From: Candidatus Aminicenantes bacterium UBA2190 | GTDB taxonomy: Bacteria > Acidobacteriota > Aminicenantia > UBA2199 | Reading direction: 5' to 3' | Assembly: GCA_002335385.1 (NCBI GenBank) | Contig: DCVK01000066.1 | Location: 57,737-116,145, forward strand | DNA: 58,409 nucleotides | In this document: positions 1 to 8,224 of the stretch, in pieces | Position numbering within the stretch: position 1 is the stretch's first letter | How the letters are laid out: each line of letters starts with the position of its first letter | The notes under the pieces: generated by a model | Seen by the model: only the letters and a program-made list of their open reading frames with translations | Told to the model about the DNA's origin: nothing | Database searches by the model: none | Position numbers and translations under genes: made by a program

Positions 1-180
1 CAAACAATATCCAAATTCCAAATTCCAAAACAAAAGCTCCTTGCAAGCAATTTTCTTTGTTTTGGTCATTGGGTCAAAGTCCCCGCTATGGGGATTGGAA
101 TTTGGAATTTATTTGGAATTTGGTGCTTGGGATTTTGGAATTTAATTCTTACTATTACATCTTCATCTTCCCGTCAACCG
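1..180. repeat. Dispersed heptamer-type inverted repeat, copy A
   Basis: The block is built from near-tandem 7-base words of the type AAATTCC in the left arm (about 11-30) and their reverse complement GGAATTT in the right arm (about 94-144), around a core of roughly 65 bases. A related block lies at 16001-16190. The two share the word set, a GTCATTGG-like core and a right flank that ends in CCGTCAACCG. No open frame of note is present. The repeat may begin upstream of the window, so the left edge is uncertain. A transcript across it could fold into a long hairpin. Confidence 0.7.
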
Positions 181-209
181 TGTGCCTGGTCTTGTAATGC
201 CAGGATCAC

Positions 210-237
210 TTGTATTTTGATTCCATTTGGTTATAAT
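210..237 (+). promoter_or_regulatory. Possible promoter of the 255-2513 gene
   Basis: A perfect TATAAT lies at 232-237, with TTGTAT at 210-215 and a 16-base spacer. Transcription would begin near 244, only about 11 bases before the ATG at 255. The message would then have almost no leader, which weakens the call. Confidence 0.4.
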
Positions 238-254
238 CGCCATAGAGGTTCAGA

Positions 255-2513
255 ATGAAGAAATCCGCGATTTTTATCCTTTTGTCGTGGGCGGCCCTGG
301 CGATTTTCCCCGCCCCCGCCAGCGACGATTTCAACCGCTCCATCGCCTACTATCTTGTGGGCGACCTGGAACTGGCCAAAAAGAGCTTGGACGCTCATTT
401 CGGCCGCCAGCAGCAGCCGACCGTCAAGCTGGGATTCATCCTGCTGTTCCAGGACGAGAAGTGGGAGGCCACGAAGAAGTTCCGCGACTATCTGGAGAGC
501 AGCCACCGCTCCCTGGAATCCCTGATCGGCCTCAGCCTGGCCACGGCCGATGTCAAGAACTCCCTGGCCATCGACAACCTGAACAAGGTCCTGCGCATGG
601 ACCCGGGCTACGCCCCCGCCTACGTGTGCCTGGGGCAAGAGCACTTCAAACGCGGCAACTATCCCGCCGCCGAGGATCATTTCAACAAGAGCCTGAGGTA
701 CGCCAATATCCCGGAATTCAGGATCCTGCTGGCGGAGCTGCTGCTCAAGACCGGCCAGTCGCAGAAGGCCTTCGACCTGATCCGGCCCCTGGCCGAGTCG
801 ACGCCCAAGAATTTCCATTATGCCTTCCAGGCCGCCCGGGCCGGCCTGGCGCTGGGCGACCTGGAGGCGGCGTCCCGCTTCATCGAGCAATCCCAGAGCG
901 CGCGTCCGGAATCCAAGGAGGCGCAGCTGCTGCGCGGGCAGCTGCTGCTCGCCTCCGGCGAACTGCGCAAGGCCAAGTCGCTGTTGGGCCAGTTGAAATT
1001 CAACTACTACAACCCCGATTTCAGCCTCACCTTCGCCGAGGTCCTGGTCAGGCTGAAGGACGGCGACGCCGAGAAATACCTGTACGAAGTGTTTTCCCAG
1101 GCCCCATGGCACCCCGTCATCAACAAGCTCCTGGGGCTGTTCCATCTGAAGGACAGGAAAGCCAACATCCAGAACTGGATCCGGCGCGCCGTGCTCAGCG
1201 GCCTGCCGGCCCAGGAACTGCAGAAAGAGTTCCCGGCGCAATATCGCCACCTGGACCAGCCGTCGTTCGCCATCTTCGCGGCCAGGAAGATCCAGTGGCT
1301 GGGCGACGGTCGCATCGCGGTCGCCGGCGCCCTGCACAGCGGCGAGAAGGAAAAGCTGACGGTCCTGGATGCCGCCACCCTGAAACCGATCAAGTCGTTC
1401 GAGTATGAAGGCGCCATCCAGGAGATCTTTCCCGCCCCGCGGCTGGACAAGATCATCTTTTCCACCTCCGCCTCCGAGAACGAGAAAGTGTACCTCTATA
1501 CCCTGATCGCGGAGAAGAACACCTACCGGCTGAAGCCGGTGGTCGGTTACGCCCTGGACCTGGCCAGCGTGCAGGTCGCATTCAACGACGGCGGCACCGT
1601 GGCCTACGTCACCGACGGCAGCCTGCCCGACCTGGCCTTCGTGTCGCCATTCTCGACGGTATCGGGCCTGGGCCGCAGGAAGTCGATCTATCCCGATCAT
1701 CCCATCGCCGTGTTCAGCTACTCTTACGCCGGCGACCGCTGGACCCAGGTCAAGAACCGGGAAGCGTTGCGCAACGTTCCCCTGCCGGTCGTGCGCCGCT
1801 ACTTCGTCGTGGCCGATGCCTGCCGCGACAACCCGGAGGTCGCCAAGCTCCTGGAAAAAGGGGCGGGCCTGGACATCGCCACATCCGAGGAGATGAAGAT
1901 CCTGTTCGGCGCCGCCGACAGCCACTTCCTGATCAGCTTGTCCGACCTGAAGAACGCGTTCCGGGCTTGGGTTTACGACGCAGGCAGCGGCAAGCTGGCC
2001 CGCTTTGATGAGGCCATGTTCCTCGGCGACAAGTATTACACCGATCTCGACATCATCGCCTTCCATCCCGAAAAGGAGGAGATCCTGGCCCTGACCCTGG
2101 ACAAGCACAGGAGCCTGTACCATTTCAACTACCGCTCGCTGCTGTACAAGAAGATCGCCGGCAATACGCTGAAGGCCGCGGTCACTCCCGATGGCAAGAC
2201 CCTCTACCTGCTCATCGAGAGGAGCAGGTCCCACTATTTCAGCGAAACTACCCTGGAGATCGTCCAGCTGTCACCTTATCACCGCCGGAAGATCGACTCC
2301 CGGCGCGACCTGGAAGCCATCAGTGATTGCGCCGATCGCCAGGCGGCCTACTTCACGACCTACAACGGCGAGCTGCTGAAGCTGGACGAGGAGGGCAAAT
2401 TCTCGAGCCGCCAGGTCTCCCTGGCCGGAGCGCTGCACCAGGTGTCGCCCGACAAGAAAAAGGCCGCCGCTTTCATCAACGGCCGCCTCTACGTGCTGGA
2501 CTGGCAAGCATAG
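255..2513 (+). CDS. Exported TPR-repeat protein with C-terminal beta-propeller-like region
   Basis: The 752-residue protein begins with a signal peptide (Lys-Lys, then a hydrophobic stretch ending near Ala-Pro-Ala-Ser at residue 23), so it is probably periplasmic or surface-exposed. Residues of about 25-330 are helical and rich in Ala, Leu and Gly, in the TPR pattern (for example a repeat with AYVCLGQEHFKRGNY and paired helices). The remaining 400 residues look like beta-rich blades, with recurring phrases such as VLDAATLKPIKSFEY and TPDGKTLYLL that are typical of WD40/YVTN-type propellers. TPR plus propeller suggests a scaffold for protein or envelope complexes. No catalytic motif is visible. 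The start at 255 is favoured by the signal peptide. The exact function is unknown to me. Confidence 0.85.
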   Translation: MKKSAIFILLSWAALAIFPAPASDDFNRSIAYYLVGDLELAKKSLDAHFGRQQQPTVKLGFILLFQDEKWEATKKFRDYLESSHRSLESLIGLSLATADVKNSLAIDNLNKVLRMDPGYAPAYVCLGQEHFKRGNYPAAEDHFNKSLRYANIPEFRILLAELLLKTGQSQKAFDLIRPLAESTPKNFHYAFQAARAGLALGDLEAASRFIEQSQSARPESKEAQLLRGQLLLASGELRKAKSLLGQLKFNYYNPDFSLTFAEVLVRLKDGDAEKYLYEVFSQAPWHPVINKLLGLFHLKDRKANIQNWIRRAVLSGLPAQELQKEFPAQYRHLDQPSFAIFAARKIQWLGDGRIAVAGALHSGEKEKLTVLDAATLKPIKSFEYEGAIQEIFPAPRLDKIIFSTSASENEKVYLYTLIAEKNTYRLKPVVGYALDLASVQVAFNDGGTVAYVTDGSLPDLAFVSPFSTVSGLGRRKSIYPDHPIAVFSYSYAGDRWTQVKNREALRNVPLPVVRRYFVVADACRDNPEVAKLLEKGAGLDIATSEEMKILFGAADSHFLISLSDLKNAFRAWVYDAGSGKLARFDEAMFLGDKYYTDLDIIAFHPEKEEILALTLDKHRSLYHFNYRSLLYKKIAGNTLKAAVTPDGKTLYLLIERSRSHYFSETTLEIVQLSPYHRRKIDSRRDLEAISDCADRQAAYFTTYNGELLKLDEEGKFSSRQVSLAGALHQVSPDKKKAAAFINGRLYVLDWQA

Positions 2514-2542
2514 GGGGAGAGGGAAGGGGCGAAGCCGCGGCC

Positions 2543-3091
2543 ATGTCGACGCGCTGCGAATTCAAGCCGGTGAAGTTCTTCTGCGGCTTGATCTACGGCC
2601 GTGAGCCGGCCGCCGAAACGGCGCTCGCCCGTCTTCAGGAAATCGTCTCCGGGATCGACGACCGCTCGCCGGCCATCCCCTTCGCCGCCACCGACTATTA
2701 CCGGCGCGAGATGGGGGAGCCCCTGCTGCGCCGCTTCGTCTCCTTCCGTGAATGGCTGCCGCCCGGGCGCCTGGCGGCGATCAAGATCGCGGCCCTGGGC
2801 CTGGAGCAGACCCTCGCCGTCGCGGGCCGCCGGACGGTGAATTTGGATCCGGGATACCTCTCCGAGGCCAACGTCATCATCGCCACGGCCAAGAACCATT
2901 ACCACCGCGTGCCGCTGGCCGACGGCATCTACGCGCATATGGAGTACGTATTGAAGGACGGCCGCATCCAGTTCCTGCCCTGGACCTATCCCGATTTCAA
3001 GACCGATGCCTACCTCGATTTCTTCCAGCGCTTGAAGGAACGGCACCGGAAAGAGCGGAAGGAAATGATCCGGATCACGTCCGGCGTCTAA
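2543..3091 (+). CDS. DUF4416 family protein
   Basis: The protein has 182 residues, starting at ATG 2543, 30 bases after the upstream stop. The open frame extends further 5' but only into the preceding gene. It matches the DUF4416 pattern as I know it: an N-terminal PVKFFCGLIYG-like strand, a central TDYYRREMGEPLLRRFVSF segment, NLDPGYLSEANVIIATAKN and a C-terminal LPWTYPDFKTDAYLDFF. The family is conserved among deltaproteobacteria, acidobacteria and relatives. Some databases label it GTP-binding, but no P-loop is visible here. The role is unknown. It is cytoplasmic, with no signal peptide or membrane segment, and probably co-transcribed with the TPR gene. Confidence 0.8.
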   Translation: MSTRCEFKPVKFFCGLIYGREPAAETALARLQEIVSGIDDRSPAIPFAATDYYRREMGEPLLRRFVSFREWLPPGRLAAIKIAALGLEQTLAVAGRRTVNLDPGYLSEANVIIATAKNHYHRVPLADGIYAHMEYVLKDGRIQFLPWTYPDFKTDAYLDFFQRLKERHRKERKEMIRITSGV

Positions 3092-3141
3092 CGTCCTCTT
3101 TCTTCACTTTCGACTAACGTATAACGTCTGGCGATTTCTTC

Positions 3142-3804
3142 CTAATGACTGACGCCGCTGGCGGCGGCTTCCACGGGCTCCTGGTTGTAGATGGAGGATC
3201 TCACCTTGGCGATGTAGCCGGTGTTGTTGTACAGGTAGCCGTTGTTATAAAGGAAGAGAGCGCGGTGCAGGTCGCCGCCGGCGATGTCGTGGTACTGCTT
3301 CAGGATGCGCAACCCCAGGTCGATGTTATAGTCGACGTCGAAGATGCGCCTCCTGTCGATCCCCAGCTCGTCCTTCCATACCGAGTAGCGGACCTGCATC
3401 AGGCCAAAGGCGCCGGCCGCGGAGACGGCCAGGGGATTGAAGGCGCTCTCCACCTGGATGACCGACAGGACCAGGTTGGGATGGAAGCCGTAGCGCCGGG
3501 CCTTGCGGAAGGCGACGTCGACGATGTGCGAGAACTCGGGGAACTTCTTCTGGAAAGTGGCGCTTTTGAACTCCAGCAGCTCGAGGCGGTCGGTCTTCTC
3601 CTGCTGGGCCAGCTTCTCCTCGTTCAGCTGCAGCACCCGTTCGTGGGCAGCGCCCAGGCGTTCCTGCAGATACTGCACGTGAGCCAGGCTGCGTTCATAG
3701 TTGCGATTGGTCACGGTCAATTGCGCCAGCAGCGACGCCAGGGCGACCAGGGCCAGGGCCGACAGCACGACAGCGAACTTTTTCACGGGATGGGTTGAAA
3801 ACAT
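3142..3804 (-). CDS. Small membrane-anchored lytic transglycosylase (SLT domain)
   Basis: The 220-residue protein has an N-terminal membrane anchor (residues about 8-30) and a coiled-coil linker (about 35-75). These are followed by a goose-type lysozyme/SLT domain. The catalytic glutamate lies in the motif VIQVESAFNPLAVS, followed by AAGAFGLMQV, both diagnostic of lytic transglycosylases. The enzyme would cleave the MurNAc-GlcNAc bond of peptidoglycan with 1,6-anhydro product formation, in the periplasm. AGGTGG lies just upstream of the ATG at 3804. The gene is convergent with the DUF4416 gene and divergent from the hydrolase gene at 3958. It is distinct from the large Slt at 46279-48258. Confidence 0.88.
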   Translation of the reverse strand: MFSTHPVKKFAVVLSALALVALASLLAQLTVTNRNYERSLAHVQYLQERLGAAHERVLQLNEEKLAQQEKTDRLELLEFKSATFQKKFPEFSHIVDVAFRKARRYGFHPNLVLSVIQVESAFNPLAVSAAGAFGLMQVRYSVWKDELGIDRRRIFDVDYNIDLGLRILKQYHDIAGGDLHRALFLYNNGYLYNNTGYIAKVRSSIYNQEPVEAAASGVSH

Positions 3805-3889
3805 GAGCCACCTGCCTTAAAAAGCCCAATAAGTATATGGCTGTGAAAATGAAAACGCAAGCATCCTGCAAATAATTATCACGACCCGC

Positions 3890-3917
3890 TTGCGGCTTGG
3901 CAAAAAGGCGCTATAAT
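3890..3917 (+). promoter_or_regulatory. Probable promoter of the hydrolase gene
   Basis: TATAAT is at 3912-3917 and TTGCGG at 3890-3895, with a 16-base spacer, in the divergent gap between 3804 and 3958. It leaves a leader of about 35 bases, which includes the AAGGAGG ribosome-binding site. Confidence 0.55.
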
Positions 3918-3957
3918 GGCTGCCGGGCCCGAAACCGGGCACGGACAAGGAGGCCCC

Positions 3958-5388
3958 ATGAGGCGATTCGCCACTTTTCTTCTTTTCTGTTTGATTTTCC
4001 TTGCACTCCCGGGAAACGCTGTCGCCCCTGAGAAGCTGTCGGGGCCCTGGGAGGGGGCGATCTCGATCATGGGCCAGGAACTGGGCATCATTGTCCGCTT
4101 TGACGAAAGCGGCGGCGTCCTGAAGGGAACGATCGACATCCCCATGCAGCTGGCGGTCGACCTGCCCCTGAGCAACCTGAAGCGGGAAGGCGAGCGCATC
4201 CATTTCGAACTCGCGGCCGGCCCCGGCGTCGCCGTATTCGACGGCGTCATGAATCAGGGCAGGCTTTCAGGCGACTTTGTGCAAGCCGGCATCAAGGGAT
4301 CGTTCCTGCTCCTGAAGGCCGGGGAAAAGGCGCTGAAGCCGGCGGCCGTTCCACAACCGACCGTACCCTTGCCGTACAGGGCCGAGGAGGTAGCGCTGAA
4401 GAACGGCGAGATCCGGCTGGCGGGGACCCTGACCCTTCCCGAAGGCAAGGGGCCCTTCCCCGCGGTCGTCATGATCACCGGCAGCGGCACCCAGAACCGT
4501 GACGAGGAGGTCTTCGGCTTCAAGATTTTCGGCGTCATCGCCGATCACCTGACGCGCAAGGGGATCGCCGTCCTGCGCTGCGACGACCGGGGGCTGGGCT
4601 CCCCGCAAGCGGCCATGAGCTCGACCTCGCAGGATTTCGCCCTCGACGTGCTGGCCCAAACCGAGTATCTCCTGACGCGAGATGAGATCGCCAGGGACAG
4701 GATCGGCCTGTTCGGGCACAGCGAGGGGGCGATCATCGCTCCTCTGGCCAACCAGAGACGCCCCTGCGGCTTCATGGTGCTCATGGCCGGGACGGCGGTC
4801 AACGGCCGGGAGGTCCTCCTCGAGCAGATCGCTCTGATTGCCAAGGCCGACGGGGCTGGCGAGACGGAGATCGCCGAGGCTGTCGCCAGCCAGAAGCAGG
4901 CCTACACGCTCATCGGCAGGCCGGACGGGGAGAAGGAGATCGAAAAGATGATCGCCGACCAGGTGCGCGCCAGCCTGGCCAAGATGGCCCCTGAGCAGCG
5001 GCGCGCCGTCACCGACCCCGGGGTCTACGTCCAGAGCGCCACCGCCGCGCAAATGGCCGTCCTCCATTCCCCCTGGTTCCGCCATTTCCTGGACTACGAC
5101 CCGGCGCCGGCGCTCGAGATGGTGAAATGCCCGGTGCTGGCCCTCTTCGGCGAAAGGGACACCCAGGTCTCGCCGAAGCAGAACATGCCGGCGATGGAGA
5201 AAGCTTTCCAGAAAGGGGGCAACCGCGACGTGACGTTCAAGGTCTTTCCCGAAGCCAACCACCTTTTTCAGAAGGCGCGGACCGGCAGCCCTTCCGAGTA
5301 CGCTTCCCTCGAGAAGGCCTTCATTCCCGGGTTCCTGGATACGATTTCCTCCTGGATCCTGGAAAAGACTCACGGGGAAAACAAATGA
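3958..5388 (+). CDS. Secreted alpha/beta hydrolase with N-terminal beta domain
   Basis: The protein has 476 residues. ATG 3958 is chosen because AAGGAGG stands a few bases upstream and a clean signal peptide follows (RRF, then hydrophobic to Ala-Val-Ala near residue 23). An upstream in-frame start at 3916 would bury the signal. Residues of about 25-130 form a beta-rich domain resembling those found in front of acyl esterases. The hydrolase fold follows, with GSGTQNRDE, the nucleophile elbow GHSEGA (serine), the acid in FGERDTQVSP and the base histidine in PEANHLF. The likely role is hydrolysis of esters or amides in the periplasm, possibly as a peptidase-like alpha/beta hydrolase. The substrate cannot be read from sequence. 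Confidence 0.87.
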   Translation: MRRFATFLLFCLIFLALPGNAVAPEKLSGPWEGAISIMGQELGIIVRFDESGGVLKGTIDIPMQLAVDLPLSNLKREGERIHFELAAGPGVAVFDGVMNQGRLSGDFVQAGIKGSFLLLKAGEKALKPAAVPQPTVPLPYRAEEVALKNGEIRLAGTLTLPEGKGPFPAVVMITGSGTQNRDEEVFGFKIFGVIADHLTRKGIAVLRCDDRGLGSPQAAMSSTSQDFALDVLAQTEYLLTRDEIARDRIGLFGHSEGAIIAPLANQRRPCGFMVLMAGTAVNGREVLLEQIALIAKADGAGETEIAEAVASQKQAYTLIGRPDGEKEIEKMIADQVRASLAKMAPEQRRAVTDPGVYVQSATAAQMAVLHSPWFRHFLDYDPAPALEMVKCPVLALFGERDTQVSPKQNMPAMEKAFQKGGNRDVTFKVFPEANHLFQKARTGSPSEYASLEKAFIPGFLDTISSWILEKTHGENK

Positions 5389-5732
5389 AGCTTTCGACCC
5401 GGGAAACAGGCCGAATACCTTGTGCAGCGGTTTTCCCGGCTCCCGAATATGTGCCGGATGCATCGTCCCTGGAAAGGCCGTCGCATTACGGATTATGGGC
5501 GGAGTTCTCTTGCTTCCAGGTTTGTGATAATATGAATTCATGGCCAGACAGGCTCCAGTTGAATTTCCGGTTATAATCCGGCTCAGCACTCCCGGGGAGA
5601 ATTGAGGGAACCCGTTCCTTTTGAAAGGTCGCGAACCAAAGAACCGGGTTCCGATGCGTATCGCCAATATAATGTGTACTTTAGAGAAATGGCTTGCCCT
5701 GGCTCGCGGTTCAACATGACAAGGAGGAATGC
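5389..5732 (+). other. Intergenic region ahead of the polysaccharide cluster
   Basis: This 344-base gap has no convincing gene. It holds an inverted repeat (5607-5652) and a TATAAT at 5668-5673, listed separately. A second TATAAT-like sequence at 5572-5577 has no good -35 partner. The AAGGAGGAA ribosome-binding site of the epimerase gene lies at 5721-5729. Confidence 0.6.
5607..5673 (+). promoter_or_regulatory. Inverted repeat overlapping a promoter ahead of the epimerase gene
   Basis: GGAACCCG (5607-5614) pairs perfectly with CGGGTTCC (5645-5652), and the pairing can extend by TTC/GAA with one bulged C. A second small hairpin, CCTTT-TG-AAAGG, lies inside the loop (5617-5628). TATAAT is at 5668-5673, and the right arm sits where a -35 box should be, although that -35 is poor. 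The arrangement suits a protein-bound operator with an activator or repressor. It could instead be a weak terminator for the hydrolase gene, but there is no U tract. Confidence 0.4.
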
Positions 5733-6809
5733 ATGCATGTCCTGATCACTGGCGGAGCCGGTTTCATCGGTTCCAACCTGGCGGCGCACCACCTGCGGAA
5801 AGGCGATACCGTCTTTGCCGTGGATGACCTGAGCACCGGTTCGCGCGCCAACATCGCCCCCTTCGAGATGCAAAAGAATTTTCGTTTTGCCCAGGCTGAC
5901 ATCATCCATTGGGACGGCTTGGACAAGGCCGTGGCCTGGGCAGACCGCATTTATCATATGGCCGCCATCGTCGGCGTATTTCGCGTCCTGGAGGATCCCA
6001 TCCGGGTTCTGGAGGCGAACATCGGGGGCAGCGAGCGGTTGCTGAAACTCGTCCAGCAGGGAGGATGGAAACCGCAGGTCGTCCTTGCTTCCACGTCGGA
6101 GGTCTACGGGCACGGGATCCGTTGCGATTTGCGTCCGGAAGGGGATCCGTCCGGCGCGCCGACATGCGTCATGCCCCGCGATTTCCGCGAGAGCGACGAG
6201 CTGATCATGAGTTCGGACATCAGCCTGCGCTGGAACTATTCAACCAGCAAGCTGGCGGACGAAGCCTATGGCCTTTCCTATCAGCGCCGCTTCGGGCTGC
6301 CCCTGGTGGTCGTCCGATTTTTTAATACCATCGGGCCGAGACAGACAGGAAAGTATGGCATGGTCGTACCCCGTTTTGTCGGACAGGCCCTTGCCGGCGG
6401 CCCCATCACCGTATACGGCGACGGCACGCAAACCCGTTGTTTTTGCGATGTGCGCGACACGGTGGTCATCCTAGACCAGCTGGCAGCCAACCCGGCAAGT
6501 TACGGACAGATCGTGAACGTCGGCAACAACCGCGAGATCTCCATGAACGACCTCGCCCGCCTTGTGATCGAGCGCAGCGGGAGCTCGGCAACGGTTATCC
6601 ACGTACCGTACCGGGAGGCCTACAGCGAGGTTTTCGAGGAGATCTTTCACCGGCGGCCTGACATGAAACGCATGCTGGAGCTCTCCGGCCATGCCCCGCA
6701 ATGGTCTCTCGAACAGACCCTGGACGATCTTATCGCAGCCAAGCGGCTGGAATCCGCTGCCCCTGCCGTGGGAGCCGCGATAGGCGGCGACGCGAAGCAA
6801 TTGGAGTGA
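5733..6809 (+). CDS. NAD-dependent sugar-nucleotide epimerase/dehydratase
   Basis: The protein has 358 residues and starts at ATG 5733, behind a strong AAGGAGG. It is an extended short-chain dehydrogenase: the Rossmann motif GGAGFIGS is at residues 7-14, the catalytic serine/threonine region is STSEVYG, and the YSTSK motif supplies the catalytic Tyr and Lys. FFNTIGPRQTGKYGMVVPRF is typical of UDP-glucose epimerases and UDP-glucuronate decarboxylases. It would convert a nucleotide sugar in the cytoplasm, supplying a donor for the glycosyltransferase whose start lies two bases downstream. I cannot say which sugar. The family call is firm, the substrate is not. Confidence 0.9.
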   Translation: MHVLITGGAGFIGSNLAAHHLRKGDTVFAVDDLSTGSRANIAPFEMQKNFRFAQADIIHWDGLDKAVAWADRIYHMAAIVGVFRVLEDPIRVLEANIGGSERLLKLVQQGGWKPQVVLASTSEVYGHGIRCDLRPEGDPSGAPTCVMPRDFRESDELIMSSDISLRWNYSTSKLADEAYGLSYQRRFGLPLVVVRFFNTIGPRQTGKYGMVVPRFVGQALAGGPITVYGDGTQTRCFCDVRDTVVILDQLAANPASYGQIVNVGNNREISMNDLARLVIERSGSSATVIHVPYREAYSEVFEEIFHRRPDMKRMLELSGHAPQWSLEQTLDDLIAAKRLESAAPAVGAAIGGDAKQLE

Positions 6810-6811
6810 AC

Positions 6812-8224
6812 ATGGCCACGACACCCTATTTCGTCCTGAGCCCGAACACCATTCTGAGCATGATCGGCCTGCTGCACGGCCCGGACAAAACAGTGCCCAC
6901 GCCTGCGGAAGACTGGCGCCTGGCCAAGATCGACGTCGTTATCCCGGCTTTCAACGAAGAAGAGAATATCGGCTTGACGCTGGCCGCCCTTTCCCGCCAG
7001 ACTCTGAAGCCGGGGCGTATCGTGCTGATCGACGACGGCAGCAGCGACCGCACGGTGTCCTATGCCCGCGATTTTGCGACGGCCAATGGCATGGCGATCG
7101 AGATCATCCAGCGCCAGAGATCGATCGGCAAGACGCCCACCCTCAAGCGCCAATCCCGCGAGTCCAGCGCCGACGTCGAATTCATTCTCGATGCCGACAC
7201 CATTCTCGAGTCCACTAATTACATCGAGCGCACCGTCGAGGAACTTTACAAGGCGGTGGGCATCGCCTGCGCTTGCGGCACCATCCTGCCCACTCGACCT
7301 CGGGATCGCGAAGAAATCATGCGCCTGCCGGCCATGGCTCATTTCCTGGCCGCAAGACCTTCCGCCGCCGCTTGCAGCCCCTGTGGCCATTGGCGCCGTT
7401 TCATGAAAGCGGTGACCAGCCTCTATCGGGACGTTCTGTACATGTTCCTGCAGAAGTTCGTCTACCATGGCCAGCTGGTCCTTTTCGGCACCATCACCAA
7501 CCCGGTTGGCTGTGCCGTGGCCTATCGGCGGAAATACGTCAAAGAGCTTTTCGACCACTTCGAGCCGATCTTGGGCGACGACCTGACCAACTCCGAGGAT
7601 ATTTTCATAGGGTTCGCACTCAACAGTACCGGCTACCGCAATATCCAGCTGGGCGATGTCTTCGCCCGCTCGCAAGAGCCCGAATTGCCGCACCTGCCGC
7701 GCCAGGTTTACATGTGGTCTTCATCCTTCCTGCAAAGCTGCTTTTATTTCAACGATCTGATCAAGAGCCCTTTCAAGGCCTGGAAACGCGCCCAACTTCG
7801 TCGGCGGCAGCGCCGCGAGGCCCTGGAAGAGAAACGACTCATCGGCGAGCCCTACCGTCAGCCGTTCGGGCTCGATTTCACCCGGGAATTCGGCCGTCCG
7901 ATTGGCTGGGTGATCCTGTTGTCGGCTGCGGAAAAGGTTTTTTTCCCTTTCGCCATGCTGCTGATGATGCTTTTGGGCTGGTGGGAGACGCTGGCCATTA
8001 CTCTGGCGGCTGAAACCGCCGTCTCCCTGACAATTCTGGGCTTCGTCGCCCGCTCACCCAAGGAAGGGTTGTTCTATAAGTCGAATTATCGCGGTTTGCA
8101 ATATTTCTTCAAAGGCCTGCTGGTCACACCGATCCGCTACCTGAGCTTGATCTACGACCTGGTGACGATCGCGATATTTGTCTTTCATGTTTGGATCCTG
8201 AAAGAGAGGAAATGGCGAAAATGA
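6812..8224 (+). CDS. Membrane GT2 family glycosyltransferase (polysaccharide synthase-like)
   Basis: The protein has 470 residues, starting at ATG 6812, two bases after the epimerase stop. The GT-A domain (about 35-300) shows VVIPAFNEEENIG, DDGSSDRT, the metal-binding DAD (in ILDADTILES) and a GDDLTNSED acceptor/base motif. The position of the usual QxxRW motif of processive synthases reads RQVYMW, so the arginine is missing. At least three hydrophobic segments follow at about 365-420 and 445-463. It resembles the PgaC/hyaluronan synthase class, which polymerises and extrudes a polysaccharide across the inner membrane. The neighbouring TPR/barrel protein fits an export role. The product is unknown. 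Confidence 0.85.
   Translation: MATTPYFVLSPNTILSMIGLLHGPDKTVPTPAEDWRLAKIDVVIPAFNEEENIGLTLAALSRQTLKPGRIVLIDDGSSDRTVSYARDFATANGMAIEIIQRQRSIGKTPTLKRQSRESSADVEFILDADTILESTNYIERTVEELYKAVGIACACGTILPTRPRDREEIMRLPAMAHFLAARPSAAACSPCGHWRRFMKAVTSLYRDVLYMFLQKFVYHGQLVLFGTITNPVGCAVAYRRKYVKELFDHFEPILGDDLTNSEDIFIGFALNSTGYRNIQLGDVFARSQEPELPHLPRQVYMWSSSFLQSCFYFNDLIKSPFKAWKRAQLRRRQRREALEEKRLIGEPYRQPFGLDFTREFGRPIGWVILLSAAEKVFFPFAMLLMMLLGWWETLAITLAAETAVSLTILGFVARSPKEGLFYKSNYRGLQYFFKGLLVTPIRYLSLIYDLVTIAIFVFHVWILKERKWRK

Noticed and set aside
1..180. CRISPR array
   Set aside because: Repeats here and elsewhere are 6-7 bases and contiguous, with no spacers of 30-40 bases and no cas genes.
231..2234. Long minus-strand open frame opposite the first TPR gene
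   Set aside because: GC-rich shadow of a clear gene. The translation is rich in Gln, Gly, Val and Leu without domain patterns, signal or ribosome-binding site.
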